Origin: Bisporella sp. PMI_857
Lineage: Eukaryota; Ascomycota; Leotiomycetes; Helotiales; Helotiaceae
Length of the DNA stretch: 64,000 nt
Assembly: GCA_021307315.1 (NCBI GenBank)
Contig: JAJSPD010000006.1
Span: 1,114,523-1,178,522 of the forward strand
Reading direction: 5' to 3'
Positions 11,076 to 23,639 of this stretch are shown piece after piece (position 1 is the stretch's first letter; every line of letters starts with the position of its first letter). The notes below the pieces were generated by a model, which worked only from the letters and a program-made list of their open reading frames with translations, was not told the DNA's origin and ran no database searches. The translations under genes and the position numbers were made by a program.

Positions 11076-12409
11076 ATGGCTTCTTCCGCAACGTCTACTG
11101 GCTCGACCAAGGTCGATGCCATTGTGCAGAACGTCGCTGCCAACACTCCTGAGAAGCCAACCGGTCTTGCTCTTTACTCCAGATTCGCCTTAGCTGGTGC
11201 TGTCTGCTGTTCAGTCACCCACGGTGGTCTCACTCCTGTCGATGTGTAAGTATTGCGCAATCCCACTCTGCGGTCACAAAATCCGACCCCCTTGTGGGAG
11301 CGCTGAATGCTAATTTTTTTTCTCGCCCAGCGTCAAGACAAGAATTCAACTTGATCCTATCACATACAACAAGGGGTTGGTCGGGGGGTTCAGACAAGTC
11401 ATTGCAAATGAAGGTGCTGGTGCTCTTTTGACTGGTTTCGGTCCTACCGCCGCTGGTTATTTCCTCCAAGGCGCGTTCAAGTTCGGAGGTTATGAGCTTT
11501 TCAAGCAACAGTCAATCAACTACCTTGGATATGAGACCGCATCCAACAACCGAACCGCCGTCTACCTTGCCTCCTCAGCCCTCGCAGAATTCTTTGCCGA
11601 CATTGCGCTCTGCCCGCTCGAGGCAACCCGTATCCGTCTTGTCTCTGAGCCAACCTATGCCAATGGTTTGATCGGTGGTTTCAGTAAGATGCTGAAGAAT
11701 GAAGGCGTCGGTGCTTTCTATGCCGGTTTCGGTCCTATCTTGTTCAAGCAGTAAGTTTACCATTCTAGAAATCTACGAACAAAAGCTAATGCGCTAAGGG
11801 TTCCGTATACCATGGCCAAATTTGTCGTCTACGAGAAGGTTGCCGAAACGATCTACCAGACAGTCGACAAGAAAACTGCCTCTGATGGACTCCAAACCAC
11901 CATCAACTTGGGATCTGGCCTCATTGCTGGTTTCGCCGCAGCGATTGTCTCACAGCCAGCTGATACCATGCTCAGCAAGATTAACAAGACCAAGGGTCTT
12001 CCAGGAGAAGGAACCACCAGCCGATTGATCAAGATCGCCAAGGAGCTCGGACTCAGAGGATCATACACTGGTATCGGTGCCCGTCTGTTCATGGTTGAAC
12101 TCTGTAAGGACCAGTTGAAAGTCGTGCTAATGACGTCACTAACTGTCTTTACAGCACCGCTGGTCAATTTGCTATTTACGGTGATGTTAAGAAGGCATTG
12201 GGCGCGACAGGTATGTCTAGATCTCCTCGAAGCAACCCTCCCTGGTTCGAATGTTCTCATGGCTGTTCTATTCTCGCAATATTACCTGGATAGTATATGC
12301 ATACCTTGGAATGTGGAGCTTCTGAAATGTCTAGACTTCCAAGCATTTAATATGAGCAAGATACTAACTCAGATTTTTCAATCTAGGTGGCGTTGAGATT
12401 GCCAAATAG
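11076..12409 (+). CDS. mitochondrial phosphate carrier (Mir1/Pic2 type)
   Basis: A solute carrier of the inner mitochondrial membrane that imports phosphate into the matrix. The exons are 11076-11245, 11331-11750, 11799-12103, 12155-12210 and 12387-12409, each with GT-AG borders. All three carrier repeats show the PX[DE]xx[KR] signature: TPVDVVKTRIQ (repeat 1), [10 protein letters not shown] (repeat 2) and [11 protein letters not shown] (repeat 3). About 324 residues, normal for the family. The start MASSATSTG follows a C+T-rich leader. The C-terminus [20 protein letters not shown] followed by VEIAK is typical of phosphate carriers. One base is missing at 12096/12097: the sequence reads GTTGAACTCT, whereas the family's V-G-T-L needs GTTGGAACTCT before the GTAAGG donor. 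This is a housekeeping gene, so the missing G in a GG run is probably a base-call error. Confidence 0.9.
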
Positions 12410-14372
12410 GTTGCATGATAGAGGATAGATGTGATATACTGGAATCGAAGCTCTAGGCCCCTAAGGATGTCTTGGGAGCTGCAGATTTCTAGACTTTGTT
12501 GGGAGGGGTTTTTTGCATGTATAGGCTCGACTAGTCTTCTGCTCATAGAAAGGTCAAGCCGTAGAAAGAGAGGCGCTTGTATAATAGGTACTTTTTTCCC
12601 CTGCGGTCACACAATATAGACGGTTGGGATCGCAGTCTTACCTTGGCGTTTGTGGACGTGTCGCGAATCAATTCTACTCTTTCTCCATTTCTTTACCGGT
12701 GTATATTGTGGAACTCATTCCGGATGTTCTACCCCTAAATGTAGGTGCCTCTACCACTGAAAATGCGAAACTGGCAAAAGTTGAGGGAACTGTTGTCTCA
12801 AGCGAAGCGTGAAAAGCTGAACGATGCCACTACTTCTTTACAAGGAACCCAACAGGCATGACCAAGATGGCCTATATTATGCGTAGTATCTCATCCGTCC
12901 CCGATTCTCCTCCACCATGTATCTTATCCTTCAGTCTGGCTGCATCATCACAACCTGTGCCATTCCCCGGTCGCTCACCCCTAGCACACGCAGACCTATG
13001 CAAGCCTCACTGTTCACATTTTCTTTAATAAGAATTCGATGATCCGGGTTCTCAGGACAACTCAATCCTCAAAACGAATTTTTGAGCAGTAGCTGTATAT
13101 GCTCGTTGAGTGGGGATATGTAAGACCTAGCAGGTGTCCGCTATTTGCGACGAGGGTTCATAGTCGTGATTATTCAGTTTGTAGTGATGCTTCTCATCTT
13201 GATGTAGGCGGACAACCAAGCTGGATCGATTTCGCGGCAATCTATGATGACAGGCAAATATTTTTAGCATGATGGTGATGAAGTAAGTACAGTAGCACGA
13301 ATCCTTTGAGGCCGTTGCGCTTTGGCATTGGAACGGATGGCCCGTGCTTTACCTGGGGAATTGGTACACATATGAAGAAATGCTTTCTCGCCCAGAAACC
13401 GTAATGAGGATTTTGGCCGGTGATGCTGTGATGGACTAGCTGGGCTGGATTGCATTGGACTGCATTGCTTATGTTCGCTGGCAGCAGGCGCTTCGAGTCT
13501 TTCCTCGGTGATGTGTCAGTGGCTGCAAGGGCAAAGGGAAAACAAGTTGTTGGTGCAGGGGGATGGTTGACCACTATTTCGGCCAGTCTCTCGGCCCGTT
13601 TGACAGAGCGCAATCCCTCTTCTGAAAATGGGACAGGTACTTGGACACATGAGCAGGAAATGGTTTTATGGTACCAATCATATATAAGCCAACCCACCGG
13701 GCGCCTTCTTTGTTACTAGTTTTGGTTGACTTCCCAAATCAAGGCGCGCTCTTCTCCAGCAAAAAAAAGGGAGACATTTTTAGCCCCCTCCGGAGTATCA
13801 TCAGAGGAGAAGAACAGCGCCGCCGCCCAGAACGGGGTAGATGCTGGATATTTTGATCGCAATAAGGGAGGACGAATTATTTAATGTGATCTTAAACAGG
13901 CACCAGGGGCGGAGAATCAATACTCCCACCGATGAGGAAACCCAACGCGTTCGTATACTGTACTGTAGTGTACGAAGGTAAGGATATCATGTTCACCCGT
14001 CCGTCCGTCCCTGTCCCCAGTAAGTAAATGCCCGCCCCCCAGACTTCTTCAGTGCTTACTTACTACTGCTGTAGGCTGTCGTATAAGGGTAAGGTTTAAG
14101 GTATAGTCCGGTCGTGTAGGTAACAGTAACATCTTTCGCTTCTACCCCGTCGGACCAGGATCATACCCCGCATCTTAGATTGTGGCAGAAAGTTGATCAT
14201 GCCGACCACCATCCACACTCTTTCGCCTCTTCCCCCCAACCAAAACGATGCACTACTGGGCCGTTAACATCTGATATAATGTCTCCCCTGCCTACATAAT
14301 TCGTACATGATTCGCTCCCCCTTGATCGTTGACCACAATGTGTATAATACGTTCACTCAAACCGCCTTCAGC
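12410..14372. other. intergenic, no convincing gene
   Basis: About 2 kb. A 151-codon minus frame (13697-13242) and its plus-strand mirror have no recognisable domain. Around 13,995 there is a short (GTCC)n run. The part from 13,880 on is the likely promoter of the regulator downstream. Confidence 0.35.
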
Positions 14373-16345
14373 ATGTTAGTCTACGCCAAACGAGCGCCTC
14401 CAAAAGCACCCAAGAGAAGATCTAGAGCAGGTACGAGACATCCAGTCATTGCGCAGAGCAATTGAACATGTTACTAACGGACCTACCTTCAAAGGCTGCA
14501 TACACTGGTAAGTGAATCTTGGAAAGTGAAAATGATGCTCATGGCTAACGATGCTTCAGTAAAGAAAAGGTACGAACCCTCGGTCAAAAGCCATAAACAC
14601 CTTTTTGATCATCTCTACAGAAGAAAAAATGCAACGAAGTCAGACCAAGGTGCGACCGATGCATCGAACGCAATTTAGAATGCGAATATGAGGCCGTGAA
14701 GCCACGCAAACGGAGGCGAACATCCTTTGCTGGCTCCGCGCTTTCGAATCGGAGTACCTCGCCTCTCTGTCAATCACGGTGGCTCGAGGAAGAAGACAAC
14801 GACCTGGAATATTTAGGGAATGATGTTTTAGCATGGGATCTGAGTTCGCCAATTGAAGAGTTCGCAGAAAACGGTTGGGATAGCGGTGTTGGGGCGATCG
14901 ACGAATTCTTACAAGCAGAAGCACTGTCTAGCGGGACAATCGTGCGGTCAAGGAGTCACTATCCCGACCTGGCAATGATTGCACCATCTCCAGTTCCATC
15001 ACCCTTGGATGAATTTGACGCACCTTTGTTTATGGAATTTTCTGAGAAGAGGAACCGTCGAGCGCTAGTCGATCACTTTTGTAACGTACTATCACACCTG
15101 ATCGTATTCAAGGAAGATACCGGCAATCCTTTTCGACAATTAGTGTTGCCATTATCACATGCCCACAGCCCGGTAACAGATGCCATCTTCGCACTCTCAT
15201 GTGCGCATTTGGAGTATAGAGGGGTTCAAAATGCTGAGAAATCCTTGGACTTCCATAATAGAGCGTTGCAAGGTCTAGCAAGGCTCATTGAAAAAGAGCA
15301 GAGTAGCAGGGAGGAGATTCTTGGAGCAATCATGCTACTTGTGTACTATGAAGTGGTGAGTACCTCTCAACTGTTGCATCTTAATCTAACATGTGTAGCT
15401 TGTTCAACGTGGCAATTCCAGTATCGTCAACGGACATCTGAAAGGAGCCATGACTATAATGAAATCAGGTCCTAAAGTCACTTCGCCAGCCGGTGTCTTT
15501 CTTGAACGAGTAAGTTTCAATGTCTACTACAGGTAAAAATCTAACCCCATCAGGCATTTCGATTTTATGATGTGATTACTGCCCTTTCTTTAGGGACGTC
15601 ACCAAATACAACGTCACAGCCTACAGCAACGCCGTTCCCCTCCCACTTATCACACGAGTTTATGTTGGATTCGCCTCTTAGCTCAGTCGATACCCTTCTT
15701 GGCTTAGCGACTGATCTATGGCCAATAATACATAGGCTGTCACATCTTTTGTCCTTTAAGAATGCGCTGGAGTCGGCCATGTTAGCCGGAGAAACTAGCA
15801 AAGCTACAGTGCTCAGGACGGAGCTAGAAAGCACATCTCAAGCTATAGAGCTTGCTTTGACGAGCTGGAAGCCTCAACTTCCAGTCAACAACGAGGACGA
15901 TAATGCATCGGATCCCACAGCAGATACTCGTATGCAAAGCATTCTCAACAATGCCGAGGCTTATCGGCATTCCGCCTTTGTGTATTTGTATCGCACTATT
16001 CGTGAATTTCCGCGTTCTTACGCTCCTGTGCAGAGACATGCTCATCTTTCTTTGGACGCGTGTTCAAATGTAGTGGTACTGGCAGAAAAGTGTCATGATG
16101 GGCCGATGTCCGCGCTCCTCTGGCCGCTGTTTGTGGCATCCTGTGAGGCGGTAAAAGCGGAAGACAGGCAGTTAGCAACCAATGCTTTCCTCGGAACCGA
16201 GAAGAGACAGGGAATGAACAACATTGCCAGGGCGTGGGAGATTGTACAAGAAGTCTGGAGACGGATGGATGAGGCTGATGGAGAGGTGGAAGTGAGTTGG
16301 AGAAAAATCTGCGAGGAGAAAGGTTTTAGCATTGTCTTTGGCTAA
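14373..16345 (+). CDS. Zn2Cys6 transcription factor with Fungal_trans_2 domain
   Basis: A nuclear DNA-binding regulator. The exons are 14373-14430, 14495-14507, 14560-14569, 14621-15355, 15399-15509 and 15554-16345; all phases agree and no frameshift is needed. The zinc cluster is assembled across the first four exons: basic lead PKAPKRRSRAG, then [28 protein letters not shown], the canonical C-x2-C-x6-C-x6-C-x2-C-x6-C, followed by a basic stretch KPRKRRR. The body (from about 15,050) reads DHFCNVLSHLIV, ALSCAHLEYRG, LGAIMLLVYYEV and GHLKGAMTIM, the pattern of PF11951-type fungal-specific domains as in ACR-2-like proteins. Exons two and three are only 13 and 10 nt. Target genes are unknown; it is 37 kb from the polyketide locus, so no link is implied. 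Confidence 0.88.
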
Positions 16346-17276
16346 ATAAAAGTCGTAGGCTCAACTCAAACATTGTAATCAAGGTAAAATTTTGGTGTTA
16401 ATAGTGGGTGCTGTGCTGTGCTATGCTCCTTCTAGTACATGTCGCAACCAACCAGATGCAACCTCACGCGGTGCCACCCGTCTATAGGCACCGACACTTC
16501 CTTGTATTATACAACGCACCCACCACATCTTGATTAAGCTTATACATTTATGTTGTGCATTATAATTTACGTGCTGCAATTGGTCCTGATGAAATCTGCG
16601 CCAGCCCCATTTGCGGCTCTGTTTGCGACCTTGGCAGCCCCTAATCAGGCGAGGCGAAGTCAGCTGTACCTGGACGCCGAACAAACGGCTGCTTTATGCC
16701 TTTGGTGGCTGTTGCAATTGGGATGTAAGCAAATGAAACGTTAAAGGAGCATCAAAGTGGCTTCGGAGAATCCTGGTTTTTTGTCTCCCTTGGCGAGATG
16801 TGTTGTCTTCGTAGTTTCTACTCGTTCTCAACTATGTCTGTATACATGAGCTATCTGTCCAACCCTTTTTTTCGACTCAGGTAGTGGGCTTAGGAGACAG
16901 GATATGCGCTCCTTCTTTCTTGAATAGCAATGAGCCGGTCATTTTCCTATTGACCCATGGAGGATCTGGAAATCTTCACACTTCGCCTCGACCTACAGAG
17001 CTACTCTAGATGTCGAGGAGGAGGATGACTACTCCTGTATGTGCATCCCAGAGACAGGAGGCCTTGGTAACTATCAAATAGTCAGAGATGAAGATATAAA
17101 GCGTCTTCCCGGAATGCTGTCGGTCATTATATTCAATCTGCACAATATCCACAACCCCAGCAAAAGACGACCTCCTTACTTTACCTTTCCGAGCTAATTC
17201 TAACTTCACTTCAAGCATAACCTGAACACGAAACAGGTAATTTTCAAGGAGTCTCTCCTCCAACCCATAAATCAAG
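16346..17276. other. intergenic, nothing seen
   Basis: About 930 bases. Short frames at 16421-16744 on both strands mirror each other and carry no motif. The final 100 bases lead into the secreted-protein start. Confidence 0.4.
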
Positions 17277-17733
17277 ATGCGTTTCACACCGTATGCCGTG
17301 GCGTGTATTCTCACTTTCTCCTCTCTCGCTCTTAGCGCTCCTCTACCTTCCATCCCTAACGACGCCTCTTCCCTCGAAACTCGTGATACAAAGTTGGGAG
17401 ACAAATCCGATCGCATAGTCCACCCCTACGACTATCTTCTTTCCTATGCATCGAAAACCAAGGCGTAACGTCGGTGCAGAGTTCGATGTCGAGAGCAGAG
17501 ATCTAAAGGTAGAAGAACTCGAGCGCCGTGAATCCTTGGACAGAAAGCGAGGCAAGCCCCGCCCATCGACAAATACACCACAACCACCTCAATCTCCGAG
17601 ATCAGGTTATATAGAAGCGCAGAAGACCAAGGCCTTGAATCTATTGGTCGCATCGGCTGTGGACAAGATAAAAGGCGGGAAGCGTGATGTCGATGAGACC
17701 ATCGAGGCGAGGAAGGCAGAGACACAAGCTTGA
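17277..17733 (+). CDS. small secreted protein with dibasic sites, one frameshift
   Basis: ATG 17277 opens a good signal peptide: MRFTPYAVACILTFSSLALS, with a likely cut after ALSA (residue about 21). The mature part is charged. The first frame ends at 17468 (TAA). The second frame, open from before 17446 to TGA 17733, continues with similar composition: VESRDLKVEELERRESLDRK, then a Pro-rich patch (PSTNTPQPPQSP), then ALNLLVASAVDKIKGGKRDV and an acidic-basic tail. A single-base shift near 17,460 would give one protein of about 150 residues. Dibasic sites RR, RKR and KR could be cut by Kex2. No disulfide pattern (essentially no Cys after the signal peptide). I do not recognise a family; an effector-like or processed peptide role is only a guess. 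Confidence 0.5.
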
Positions 17734-20100
17734 GGCCCAAGACATATCACCGATACATAAATAACGTTCGTTCACTTGCAGGGCATTTCAAAGCATGATG
17801 CAGGTTAGCCTTGTCGTGCAAAGCAGAGGATCATAAAGATCGTTGACGATTTTGAGGCATATGGCTTATTGTGGCGTTTCTGTTGGGCTGGATGTACTGG
17901 GGGTGTTGTCTTTCTTGTGCTTGGTGACGTTTTTAATTTCTGGAGAGTTTTTCAATAGCACTGGGGTCAAAGAAAGCAAAAGCTGGTAGGCGTTGAGGAG
18001 TTGCGTTTTTTCTTTTTCTTTTCTTTTCCCCAACAAATGGGTTTTGCTTGGTTTTTTCCTTGCTGGATTTTTAGAGTTAAGGATAGGGAAGAAGCAAAAG
18101 TTGGCAGAGGCGTTTAGAAGTTACATATTTGTTTTCTAGAACTAGATGTCTCGTATCATTTGTTTTTCGTTGAAATTTCAATTTTTATTTTAACTTGCCC
18201 CTTGGTGCCCATCAGACATTCAGATATTATGCCTGCTGCGCAGTGCAGAGGATTCTATGTCTCCTTTAGCTATGCTTCATGAAGCGTTTGTTCTTAGATG
18301 CAAAGGCTCACAGAAATAACAGTGCTGCGTAAGATATCCATCTATGCTCATTGCCTCATTCATCCTCGAGAAAGCGTCACTCTTCATACTCTAGCAACAT
18401 AAACGCTGCTTTACTCGGTATTTCCGAGTCCCCTTTTGTTTATTTACAGAAAGGAGATAATTCTCGTACGCCTTGAAAGTGCAGGGGCTGCGAGTATGTC
18501 ACCATTGCCCTTGACGCTACTGCATGGTCGATATTGTATTGTTGTTGACTTGGACTAGCCTATTTTATATGTGCTGGGGGAGGTACAATAATGTATGTCG
18601 TACTACTAGAACTTCAACGTTGTACTCTTAGATGAGCTTTAATGATGCTTCCGATCTACGAATCTAGGCCATTAAGACGCTTTAGACCAACGTTAAGAGT
18701 GTCTGGAGGGAATTCTCAGTCATTTTGTTCTGGAGGCGGATACATGACACGTTTGTTCATTGATTTTAGGCTACTATGATGGTGGTTGGTGAGTAATAGT
18801 GCATGATTTGAGGATTTGGATAGATCATAAGAGTTTAATATTTGACAAAGAGCATTTCAAGTAGGTGTTTGAGTGACAGCTTGGGTCCTAGTTGACAGAG
18901 AACACTGGCCTAAACAGAGGAAGTGAAGTGTGCAGCTCTACACAGGTAATTAGGAGCTGGGTATCTTTCGTGATATGGAAATTATGGTGGATTAGTCCAA
19001 ACTGAATAGCAACTTCGTTTCACGTAAGAAAACGGTTATGTTGGAGAAAGACTAAGATGCATCTTCGATGATTGGCTGGCTCAACTCTTAGCTATGGGTT
19101 TTGCAACATATAACGAACTATCCATCGCATTTATATCTTTTGATCAGTCCATTGGGATTTTAGCCTTTCAGAGAAACTCTGTACCATGTTAGAAAATGAA
19201 GATTTGGTATATATGTAACACAAGCAGTTCCAAAGCTGCTTGTCCAATCATATCCATCAAAAACATTTTGTTGCACTTCGCGAATCTCAAGTTGACGACA
19301 TGCGACAGAATCATTGCTCCTTAATACCATCCAATCAGACTAACAAAAACCAAAGTTGTCGCAGGTCGTAAAATGAGGACTTTGCAGACACGCAACAGCG
19401 CGGATCCGAAGCGGAGACGCGGCCGCATAAATATCGCTAATTGGCCAATGATATGGCTAGGGCCTGGACCTACCCCTGAGCTACAGCACGACTGCAAATG
19501 ATCAGTCCGAAAGACAACTGTACAAGAAGTTCTTGATGATTTTGATATAACATGGAGTTATTTTATAGCTGTAAGTGGACCTTCGAAATTGTTTTCGTCA
19601 TTAAGGCAGCATAGCACCAACTTTGGGAGTATCGCTGTTTGTGTTGAGACTAGAGCTATACTATAGTATATACGCATTGTTGTAATGCAACCAGCAACCT
19701 AAATTGACTAACTTGTTCCCTTAAGGATTTCACTGAAATGTGCTGGAATATTTATGCACCTTGGAGATGCAGTATTGCAATCACAAACGGATATACAAAC
19801 GCATTATTCATTGCACCTCCAATATAAAAAATTACCTCTCAAAAGAGTTCAAACCGAGTGTGGTAGATATCTTGACACATGGAAACTAGGGGAGACTCTG
19901 TTTTGCAGATGCTATTCGAGGAAAGACCTAGTGGACATGTACTCGCCCTTTTCAGACAACATCCCATAAATGCCTCATAGCAGCCTGGAAATCCCTCACA
20001 TCACACAATTCCAATAAAATCCACTCAAATTCCACCACACAATACATTACTAGTGCTAACAGTTGAATCTTCAGTGCGAAACACACCCCATATCTATTTA
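17734..20100. other. long intergenic region
   Basis: About 2.4 kb with no gene. It has a C+T- or T-rich part at 18,000-18,060 and an imperfect two-copy direct repeat (see the repeat entry). The remainder is A+T-leaning and stop-rich on both strands. Confidence 0.4.
17965..18126 (+). repeat. imperfect two-copy direct repeat
   Basis: A unit of about 40 nt near 17,970 (AAAGAAAGCAAAAGCTGG, then TAGGCGTTGAGGAGTTGCG) is repeated with changes near 18,088 (GGAAGAAGCAAAAGTTGG, then CAGAGGCGTTTAGAAGTTAC). Both copies are followed by a T-rich tract. It looks like a local duplication that has diverged. Confidence 0.5.
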
Positions 20101-20379
20101 ATGACCTTGAAGCTAATGGATCGCAGCTCCAGAGCCAAAATGACCCAAGTTATCGGCTGGGCTTGTTGTGCCACGGTCACCTTCTGGTTCCACAAGAATC
20201 AGGCCTGCAAGACCATCAATGTTCAAGGACGAACCACTTGCAGCCTTTGCGCGCACAAGCAATGCGAGAACTGCATTATCACGGAGATCAAGTATCATGG
20301 CGAGGGCAGAAGCAGTGCTCATGCTGAAAGGGGCGTAAAGAAGGACGGTGGAGGTGAGGGTAGCGGAACCAAGGCTTAG
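20101..20379 (+). CDS. possible small zinc-ribbon protein
   Basis: An intronless frame of 92 residues from ATG 20101, or 79 from ATG 20140 (MTQVIGWACC). The core has W-x-C-C near the start, then HKNQACKTINVQGRTTCSLC, AHKQCENC and ITEIKYHGEG. The C..C-x2-C-x4-C-x2-C spacing resembles small fungal proteins with a zinc-ribbon-like fold that are usually left as hypothetical. The tail is Gly-rich and basic. The minus strand has an equally long frame (20448-20113) without any motif, so strand choice rests on the cysteine pattern. No partner or function can be named. Confidence 0.42.
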   Translation: MTLKLMDRSSRAKMTQVIGWACCATVTFWFHKNQACKTINVQGRTTCSLCAHKQCENCIITEIKYHGEGRSSAHAERGVKKDGGGEGSGTKA

Positions 20380-21436
20380 AGGGGAGGATGACTGGGTAGT
20401 TGGGGGAGGGAATGGATTAATGGCTCTCTGGCGTCGAGTTTGCATCAAGGAATACAGGCTCTACTATCAATGTATTTGCACTGCACAGGAATTCCACTCT
20501 TACATTCAGCTTTCTTACTTAGTCGCATGAGTCATAATGCTCACCAGAGCTCAAAACGTGCTCGCCATGGACATTGTAAGTCCTTTCCACCCTGTGACTA
20601 TTCCAACCGTGGTGTACTAGCCCCCATTGCAACTGAAATAAGCCAGAAAGGTGATGGATAGTCAGCCACATGAATCCAAATCATGAACAAGCATTGAATG
20701 CCACCAGTTTTGAATCATGCCGTCCTCTGCCTTTCATTCAAATGAACTTCTCCTCTCTCTCGCTTGCATCTCCAAATATTTCTTCCAAGTCATGCCAAGA
20801 GATGATAGACGGGAAAGAACAAAGAAACGCAAGAAATATCAAGACTCCTTGATCAAGTCAGTAATTTCAAACTATACAGAAGCATTTGTTGACGAAGCGG
20901 AAGGCAAGGTTGGAGTTTCTATTCACCTGCCTTCTCCAACGAGGGATCACTAAAGCGTGACTGACCATTACTTAAGTCGCGGCAAAATTTCGCTTACCAA
21001 ATTTGACACAGGGTATTGTGCTCAAGTATTTTAAACCTAAAGCAAAGGAAACTCAACAAGAACCTCAAGCAGCCACCAGCAGAGGAGTACCAGAAATCTC
21101 AATTCAATACAAAGTAAGAGCCATCAGCGACAAATTCAGCGGCTAAGGGGGAAATTCTGGAAACGACAGAAGGCTTCATCCCATTCGGGCCATTCAGGAT
21201 TATGACTGAAGACTCATAGACTTACAAAACAGTCATCCACACAATCCACCTCCTTCAAATAATTCGCCAATGCATCAAGGTTGCGAAAGAAGAACCCAGA
21301 TATCAGGCTGACAACCACAACCAAGAACTTCGCACTCAGAAAAGTTATATATCAGAAACGGCAATACTCGCATAAGTCATCATCTAGCTATAGCAACGAG
21401 GAGAAATCACTTGTAGGCGGCGAGCGGGGAACAAAG
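20380..21436. other. intergenic
   Basis: About 1 kb. Three short plus-strand frames (20440-20953) overlap in different phases and have no motif apart from a Lys/Arg-rich patch near 20,810. No gene is supported. Confidence 0.35.
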
Positions 21437-22276
21437 ATGCAGATCGATAAGCCTGTCTTGGGTTCAATCCTCTGCAGCCTTTTTGGCTTTTTATTGGGAT
21501 TGATGGCTTTGCTTTCCGGCACCCACGGCTTGCTTGAACAAGGTCATATCCTCAGGGTTTGTTCCCTCGGTGGCTTTCCTCTATGTTATATGCTGACTCT
21601 GCTTTAGTACAATTACTCCGCTATCGGAGCTAATAGCACGGCAGCTGCGGAGGGACTTTGGGCCTCTCTTCATATCTTATATGTTTGTAGGGGAGGTCCT
21701 GCTTCAAAGATTGAATGTGTGAATACCAAGAACGGGAAGATAAATGGACAGAGCTTGAGAGAAGGTGGCGGCGGAGGGGATTTCGCCATTCCAGGATTTA
21801 TCCTCTTGATCACCCTGAGCGTACAGGCTGGAATTTGTGGCATTACAATGCTGTACTTGGGCATCTTCAAGTACCAGGGAATATATCGAAAACATCAGCC
21901 AAATCACCAACCATGGCCGTTCCTTCTCTTTGTATATTCCCTCTTCCTTCACTTCCTCCCAAAGAACCTCTCGAAGCTAATATTGAAAAACTACAGATTG
22001 CTGGTTATCTCCGGCTTCGTTGCCGCTTGCGCAGGTACCGCTTTCGCGATCAAGGAAAGCAATGGAACGCCAGATAGTTCCCGCGCTACCATCACTTACT
22101 CGCCAATTTGGATCAGCTTCCTGTGGTTTGGAATGGCTTCTACTTTCGCGGCTGCATTCTCCGAGCAGCGCGAGAGACTCATAGAGTCTATCAGCGGAGA
22201 CACCTTTGGCGGGAGCTGTGAGGCCGGGTGGAAAGAACGACTTGGGTTCTGGAAATTGAAATGGAAGAAGGGATGA
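21437..22276 (+). CDS. Sur7/claudin-like four-span membrane protein
   Basis: Two exons, 21437-21556 and 21608-22276, joined across a 51-nt intron (AGG|GTTTGT..TTTAG|TAC), give 262 residues with phase zero. TM1 is VLGSILCSLFGFLLGLMALL. The extracellular loop after the splice has an N-glycosylation sequon (NYS, NST) and EGLWASLHILYVCRG followed by IECVN: the G-L-W..C..C arrangement typical of fungal claudin-like (Sur7/PalI) proteins. Further spans are IPGFILLITLSVQAGICGIT, RLLVISGFVAACAGTAFAI and ISFLWFGMASTFAAAF, with a charged cytosolic tail. Plasma-membrane location is expected from family. No break is visible. A specific paralogue cannot be assigned. Confidence 0.72.
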
Positions 22277-23639
22277 GTACTCGATATAATCAAGTTGAAT
22301 GCCTTAAGGTGAGCAATTGGTGTGGTGCGGAGAGTAGATTGGGCGTACGGGGTTTGATACTTGACGAAAGGTATGGGGTTTTAAAATTAGCGTGATATAA
22401 TACGGAGTTGGCAGATGTGGCTCTGTTTAACCGGATACAGAAGTATCCAACAATAATGCTCATAGTGATCTGCTCTCTCGATGATTCTGTGTTATCGTTT
22501 CCTCCGTACAGACTTTTTGTGCCGTCGGCCGTCTCAATGACCTTTGCGAATTCTTGTGTGCTTCTTACTTATCAAGCCGGTTCTCGATAATGACGTGTGT
22601 AGAACAAGAGCGGTCGCATATGAGCTTGTCAAATAAAGAGGAGAGGTGTCTCGAGGACATACCTTTGGATCGAGATGGGGAGGCCGTGTGGTGATGAGCA
22701 TTGTGAGGCAGTAATATAATCAATGTAGCTGGGTGGAACGAGCTGCCGCCGGAAAGCAGGATTTCATCTCACAATGTATGGTATATTATTTGTTTCTCTG
22801 ATGGTTGTGAACATCAGGTAAGGGATCTAGAAAGCCATCTGCATTCTATGTATCGTAGTGGTAGTGAACAAAAGTTGCGAAAGGGATCTACCAAATCATC
22901 TGAAACCTGATTTATAGCTATGAATTGATTCAATACGCTGCCTAATCCCTGTTCGAACATTTCCTGCCAGCATTACTGAACTCAATTTAATTCCCTCCTG
23001 TGGTGGTTATTCGAGGGATAGTTCCTGCCCCAGAGGACACTTCAACCACCCTTTTCGTAGGTGCTGCGCGTGACCAGGGCATTCAGAAGGGGCATCTGAT
23101 GGAACAGCTACAAGGTGATTTGCAATAGAATCAAACTGGGAGCAATAGTGATGGAATTAGCGATACAGGGAATCTGTAGGGCAAATCAGGTAAAGGTTTG
23201 GTGGCAATATTCAGCCCCTGAAACCGATGTAATTGTATGACGACTGGTCAGTATCAACCCAATTCTTGATATATGAATTGCACTACTCACTTGACAATGT
23301 GGAATATATTGCCTTTGTTATTTTAACAGGGATCGCGCATTTCCCACTCTCTCAACTGCACCTTCACCAGAGGCTGGGTCAATCAACGTGAACCCCCACA
23401 ATTGACAGCGAATTGATCTGTGGCGTTGCTGTACCAACCAGCGGATCAACAATAATTGGCCACAGAGAAAACAAATCACACCGACAACACCATCCACGAA
23501 TGAGCATACGGCTACAGTAATATTACTCCTCACCGGATGAAAACCTGTTGTTTTCACCTATATTGTGGCAACATAACAACGCAAACTCAAACGGCATCGG
23601 GTTGCTGCATGAACCGCTACTCCGACCTCCACAGACAAA
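22277..23639. other. intergenic
   Basis: About 1.36 kb between two plus-strand genes. Short frames on either strand carry no motif. No repeat or RNA gene was recognised. Confidence 0.4.

Noticed and set aside
11746..12409. Long read-through frame across carrier introns three and four
   Set aside because: Frame 11812-12396 reads through introns; the true C-terminus [11 protein letters not shown] is in another frame and matches the family.
13242..13697. 151-codon minus-strand frame
   Set aside because: No recognisable domain or signal; a plus-strand frame mirrors it over the same bases.
20113..20448. 111-codon minus-strand frame
   Set aside because: Overlaps the plus-strand frame with the cysteine pattern; its own sequence is low-complexity Ala/Leu/Ser.
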